DNA of 64,000 nucleotides from assembly GCA_035539175.1 (NCBI GenBank), contig DATLIY010000010.1, positions 62,001-126,000 of the forward strand, given 5' to 3'. The notes below the pieces were generated by a model. It saw nothing but the letters and a program-made list of their open reading frames with translations, had not been told where the DNA came from and did no database searches. Positions 61,017 to 64,000 of this stretch are shown here, piece after piece (positions within the stretch are counted from its first letter, which is position 1; the number at the start of each line of letters is the position of its first letter). The position numbers and the translations under genes were made by a program. The DNA comes from Acidisarcina sp. (GTDB lineage Bacteria; Acidobacteriota; Terriglobia; Terriglobales; Acidobacteriaceae).

Positions 61017-63803
61017 CTAGCGCGCAGACAGCGACTCACTCAATCGAACTCTCTGAGATAGCGACAGCATTCCCTTCCAGGGATCCTTCTTAAGCCGGCT
61101 GCGCCATGTGGAGAAATCAGACACAAGGAATCGCGGCATCGTGCTTTGCTCCAACTCCTTCCACGCCAGCGGCATGGAAACCGGAATGCCGGCTCGCGCA
61201 CGCGGAGAGTATGGAGCCACCGCCGTCGCTCCTCGCTCATTTCTCAGGTAGTCAAGATAGATCTTCCCCTTGCGAGCGCTCTTCGTCATCTTGGTCAGAT
61301 AGAGACGACTGTTATCCTTCTCCATCTGCAGAACAAAAACGTGAGCGAAGTCCTTGAGATCTATCCAGCTCAGGGATGGCTCGATAGGCGCCATCACATG
61401 CAGCCCCTTTCCACCCGTGACTTTCACAAAACTCTTGAGACCGATGCTCTTCAGTCTGTCCCTGACATCCAGAGCGGCGCCTGCCAGCGTTTGCCAGCTT
61501 ATCGACTCATCAGGATCGAGGTCGAAGATAAGGCGATCGGGATGTTCAATATCCTTGTTGGTGCAGCCCCACGGATGCAGCTCCAGTACATTCATCTGAG
61601 CCATGCCAACGAGCGCATCCACGGTTGAGAGCGTGAGATAGATCTCCTTGCCTTCACCCTCTTTATCTTGAATCTCAATGCCCTCGACGCCTTGCGGCGA
61701 GGAGCGATTCAAGTGGCGCTGAAAGAAACACTGCCCACTGGATCCCTCGGGACACCGAATGATGCTAAGTGGCCGTCCCGCAATGTGCGGCAGAAGATAC
61801 GGTGCTATCTCCTCGTAATATTCTGCGAGTTGTTGCTTGGTAAGTCCCGATTGTGGATCGAGGATCTTATCCGGATGAGTTAGACGAATCTTTAAGCTGC
61901 CAGTCCTTGAGTTACCGGCCTTTGAGTTACCAACTAACTTAGAAGTATGCCCGCCAGTTCTATTCTTAGGAGTATGGACAGTTACAGGCGGATCGTCCGA
62001 TGTAGTTTCTATCGAGACGGGCCGTTCGCGAACAACTTCCGCCGCAGGCTTGTCTTCTCGCAGCCCCTTGAACGCAGATTGGCGAACCAGATTGTCTGCC
62101 GTCCATGCCCGAAAAGCTATCTGCGCTACAAGCTCTGGACTCACCCAGATCGCCTCGCGCTTTACCTCGGCAGGCACCGCGACGAAGGCCGGAGTCTTGC
62201 GCTTTAGTGCTTCCAGCCGCTCACGAAGCTGGCGCGAAATCTCCTGACTAAACCCCGTACCTGTCTTACCCGCATAGGTCAGGTCTTTCCCTTCGTAGTA
62301 GCCAAGCAGGAGCGCGCCAACGCCCGGAGATCGATTCATCGGCAGCGTATATCCGCCAATCACGAACTCCTGCTCTAGCACGCACTTGCTTTTGATCCAC
62401 GCGCGGCTGCGGCCACTATCATAGGAGCTCGAAATCAGCTTGGACACGATGCCTTCGGCGCCTAGCTTACAAGCCTCGCGAAACATAGCTCTTCCATCGG
62501 CAATAAAGTGCTCGCTAAGCTGTATGGCATCGTTCTCTCCCAGGCTGCCTACCAACGTCTTAGCTAAATCCTTTCGCGCGGAGAGAGGCAGAGGCCGCGT
62601 GTTGATTCCGTTCAGGTGAAGAACGTCAAAGACAAAGTAGATGAGGTCGCTGGCTTGCTTATTCCGAAATGCAGCCTGCAATGCGGCGAAGCTGCTTAGT
62701 CCCGAACTATCAGGAACGATTACTTCGCCATCCAGGATGGCATCTTTTACCGGAAGCACGGTGAGGGCGCGAGCTATGCCGGGCATGCGAAGCGTCCAAT
62801 CCAGCCCCTTGCGTGTCAGCAACTTCACCGAGAGCTTCCCATCCCCGGTTTTTCCCGAAGCCTGTAAATGAGCCTGGATGCGGTAGCCGTCCAGCTTCAA
62901 CTCGTGCACCCAATCTGCTCCCGTTGGCGGAGCAGTCGCCATAGAGGCCAACTCCGGGGGAATAAATCCGGGGAGCCTTTCCTTTGCCGCTCCCGCCAAT
63001 ACGTGAGTGTCGATCGCCACCACCGGTTTCGCTCTTCCAGTATTCGACTGCGAACTGGCGCGCGAACTCCAGGTGTGGTCGTGCTCTGCGGCTATCTCTG
63101 CAAAGTCTCGTCCGGTAACGACGCTGTTGGGCTCTTCATCGAGAATCGATGGATCGCCGGGCTTGCGCTCATATTCGTCGTGCTCCTTGATCAGGAGCCA
63201 GTTAGGCTTGCCTTCCCGCGACGCTTTGCCGCCCATGCGGACCAGCACCCATGCGCCCTTGAGCTTACTTCCATGCAGCGTGAACTTTAGTTGGCCGCGA
63301 GCCAGGCTCTCATCCACATCCCCGTGTGGCTCCCAGGTTCCCTGGTCCCACAGCATCACGGTTCCACCGCCGTACTCGCCTTTGGGAATCACCCCTTCAA
63401 AGCCGCCATACTCCATGGGGTGGTCTTCTACCTGTACCGCGAGTCGCTTGTCCGAGGTCACATAGCTAGGCCCCTTGGTTACGGCCCAGCTCTTCAGCAC
63501 TCCACGCCAACCCAGGCGAAAATCGTAGTGCAGCCGGGTGGCCGCATGCTTTTGAACTACGAAAGGCAGCGGGCTGCTTCCCGGTTCGGAATCCCTGCGC
63601 GTGCTCCCTCTGGACTCGCTCCGAGGTTCTCCCCGAGATTCTCCCCGAGGTTCGGCTGTCTTATCAAAATGCCGCATTTCCCGGTAGCGCTCCAACTGCT
63701 GGTCAACTTGCTCCGCGGCGCTCTGCCGATGCTTTACGCCTCTCGATTTTGGCTCTGCGTTTTTTGTTTTTCGCTTCGCAGCTTTCGATTGTTTGACTGG
63801 CAT
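61017..63803 (-). CDS. ligD: ATP-dependent DNA ligase LigD (PE-Lig-Pol)
   Basis: Protein of 928 residues from MPVKQSKAAKRK. Order: N-terminal 3'-phosphoesterase (VVQKHAATRLHYDFRL, EDHPMEYGGFEGVIPKGEYGGG), central ligase with the AMP-lysine in ELKLDGYRIQ (KxDG), and C-terminal primase/polymerase (SIIRCPEGSSGQCFFQRH, then IFDLDPDESISW). It acts in Ku-dependent non-homologous end joining and nick repair. The extra 10 codons up to 63833 are less likely. A repetitive Arg/Ser/Glu linker lies at the N-terminus. Ku may be immediately upstream, outside the window. Confidence 0.95.
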   Translation of the reverse strand: MPVKQSKAAKRKTKNAEPKSRGVKHRQSAAEQVDQQLERYREMRHFDKTAEPRGESRGEPRSESRGSTRRDSEPGSSPLPFVVQKHAATRLHYDFRLGWRGVLKSWAVTKGPSYVTSDKRLAVQVEDHPMEYGGFEGVIPKGEYGGGTVMLWDQGTWEPHGDVDESLARGQLKFTLHGSKLKGAWVLVRMGGKASREGKPNWLLIKEHDEYERKPGDPSILDEEPNSVVTGRDFAEIAAEHDHTWSSRASSQSNTGRAKPVVAIDTHVLAGAAKERLPGFIPPELASMATAPPTGADWVHELKLDGYRIQAHLQASGKTGDGKLSVKLLTRKGLDWTLRMPGIARALTVLPVKDAILDGEVIVPDSSGLSSFAALQAAFRNKQASDLIYFVFDVLHLNGINTRPLPLSARKDLAKTLVGSLGENDAIQLSEHFIADGRAMFREACKLGAEGIVSKLISSSYDSGRSRAWIKSKCVLEQEFVIGGYTLPMNRSPGVGALLLGYYEGKDLTYAGKTGTGFSQEISRQLRERLEALKRKTPAFVAVPAEVKREAIWVSPELVAQIAFRAWTADNLVRQSAFKGLREDKPAAEVVRERPVSIETTSDDPPVTVHTPKNRTGGHTSKLVGNSKAGNSRTGSLKIRLTHPDKILDPQSGLTKQQLAEYYEEIAPYLLPHIAGRPLSIIRCPEGSSGQCFFQRHLNRSSPQGVEGIEIQDKEGEGKEIYLTLSTVDALVGMAQMNVLELHPWGCTNKDIEHPDRLIFDLDPDESISWQTLAGAALDVRDRLKSIGLKSFVKVTGGKGLHVMAPIEPSLSWIDLKDFAHVFVLQMEKDNSRLYLTKMTKSARKGKIYLDYLRNERGATAVAPYSPRARAGIPVSMPLAWKELEQSTMPRFLVSDFSTWRSRLKKDPWKGMLSLSQRVRLSESLSAR
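63621..63655 (-). repeat. Short tandem repeats in the LigD N-terminal linker
   Basis: CCGAGGTTCTCC-like 12-base units are repeated about three times, encoding a low-complexity Arg-Gly-Glu-Ser/Pro stretch before the phosphoesterase domain. It may be prone to length change. Confidence 0.6.
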
Positions 63804-63927
63804 AACCGGCAACCCCTTTGTTGGGATGCACATCGGCGGACGGCGGGTCTACCCCAACAGGCCTCGCGCGGGCAGATATTTCCCGCCTCCCATACGCATC
63901 AGTCGTGTCAGGGTTGGTACCACTCTT

Positions 63928-64000
63928 CTATTCGACCCTGACCGAATCGGTCTTATCGGTTTTCTCGTCCTGCTGCCCCTCACAAGCTATGTCGATTGCC
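63928..64000 (-). CDS. Possible C-terminal end of an upstream gene (Ku?)
   Basis: An open frame enters from the right edge and ends in TAG at 63928-63930. Its last residues are polar and acidic (AIDIACEGQQDEKTDKTDSV). Many Ku proteins end in a charged tail and lie beside ligD, but 24 codons are too few to identify it. It could equally be non-coding. Confidence 0.25.
   Translation of the reverse strand, partial: AIDIACEGQQDEKTDKTDSVRVE

Overview
The window looks like a chromosomal segment from a soil-type Acidobacteriota bacterium, probably class Terriglobia (Acidobacteriaceae). The grounds are: several very large Oar-like TonB-dependent receptors with an N-terminal carboxypeptidase-regulatory-like domain, three FG-GAP/ASPIC-UnbV (CRTAC1-type) secreted proteins, PqqD/nucleotidyltransferase genes, exported glycoside hydrolases, and a PE-Lig-Pol LigD. 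No phage genes, transposases, CRISPR array or rRNA are visible. One tRNA is present, tRNA-Ser(GCU).

Layout. 1-4.9 kb: the 5' part of an aldo/keto reductase, then DAHP synthase and a TrpB2-type tryptophan synthase beta chain, convergent on a shared terminator, then a divergent TetR regulator/VOC protein pair with twin operator-like repeats. 4.9-15.7 kb: twelve consecutive minus-strand genes. Read in the direction of transcription they are an outer-membrane barrel, a small c-type cytochrome, a CuA-type (COX2-like) protein, a cytochrome c lipoprotein, an HPr-kinase-like protein, a nucleotidyltransferase, an MFS transporter, a response regulator, a histidine kinase, a porin and a type-1-copper cupredoxin-like protein. 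This run is the most unusual part of the window. 16-20.3 kb: a bacterial sugar transferase and an Oar-like receptor. 20.4-26 kb: a GH79-like hydrolase, a 5'-truncated TonB-receptor pseudogene, a striking nested palindrome and a membrane protein of a type common in Acidobacteria.

26-31.5 kb is housekeeping: glmS, purS, inorganic pyrophosphatase, an APC permease, tRNA-Ser and an AhpD-like protein. 31.5-39.7 kb: a thioredoxin-fold/DsbD-alpha fusion, a PLC-like phosphodiesterase overlapping a PHP-domain hydrolase, an Oar-like receptor and Dps. 39.8-51.9 kb: a membrane patatin, a small exported protein, two CRTAC1-type proteins, an FHA-GAF-PP2C phosphatase, a GH31 glycosidase and an exported Gfo/Idh/MocA protein. 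52.4-64 kb: a DEVD-box RNA helicase, an internally duplicated secreted protein, a third CRTAC1-type protein, a secreted protein of unknown function, a PqqD/nucleotidyltransferase divergent pair, an AI-2E family transporter with a long cytoplasmic tail, and LigD.

Working together: the receptors, GH79, GH31, PLC-like and PHP proteins suggest scavenging of plant or microbial polymers and phosphodiesters. The 4.9-15.7 kb run suggests periplasmic copper/heme electron transfer connected to the outer membrane and controlled by a two-component system. The HPr-kinase-like/nucleotidyltransferase pair inside that run, and the PqqD/nucleotidyltransferase pair near 57 kb, resemble tailoring enzymes of lasso-peptide-type or surface-polymer clusters, but no precursor or macrocyclase is visible. 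Start positions were chosen from Shine-Dalgarno-like sequences and family N-termini and can be off. All functions are inferred from sequence motifs only; no database search was run.
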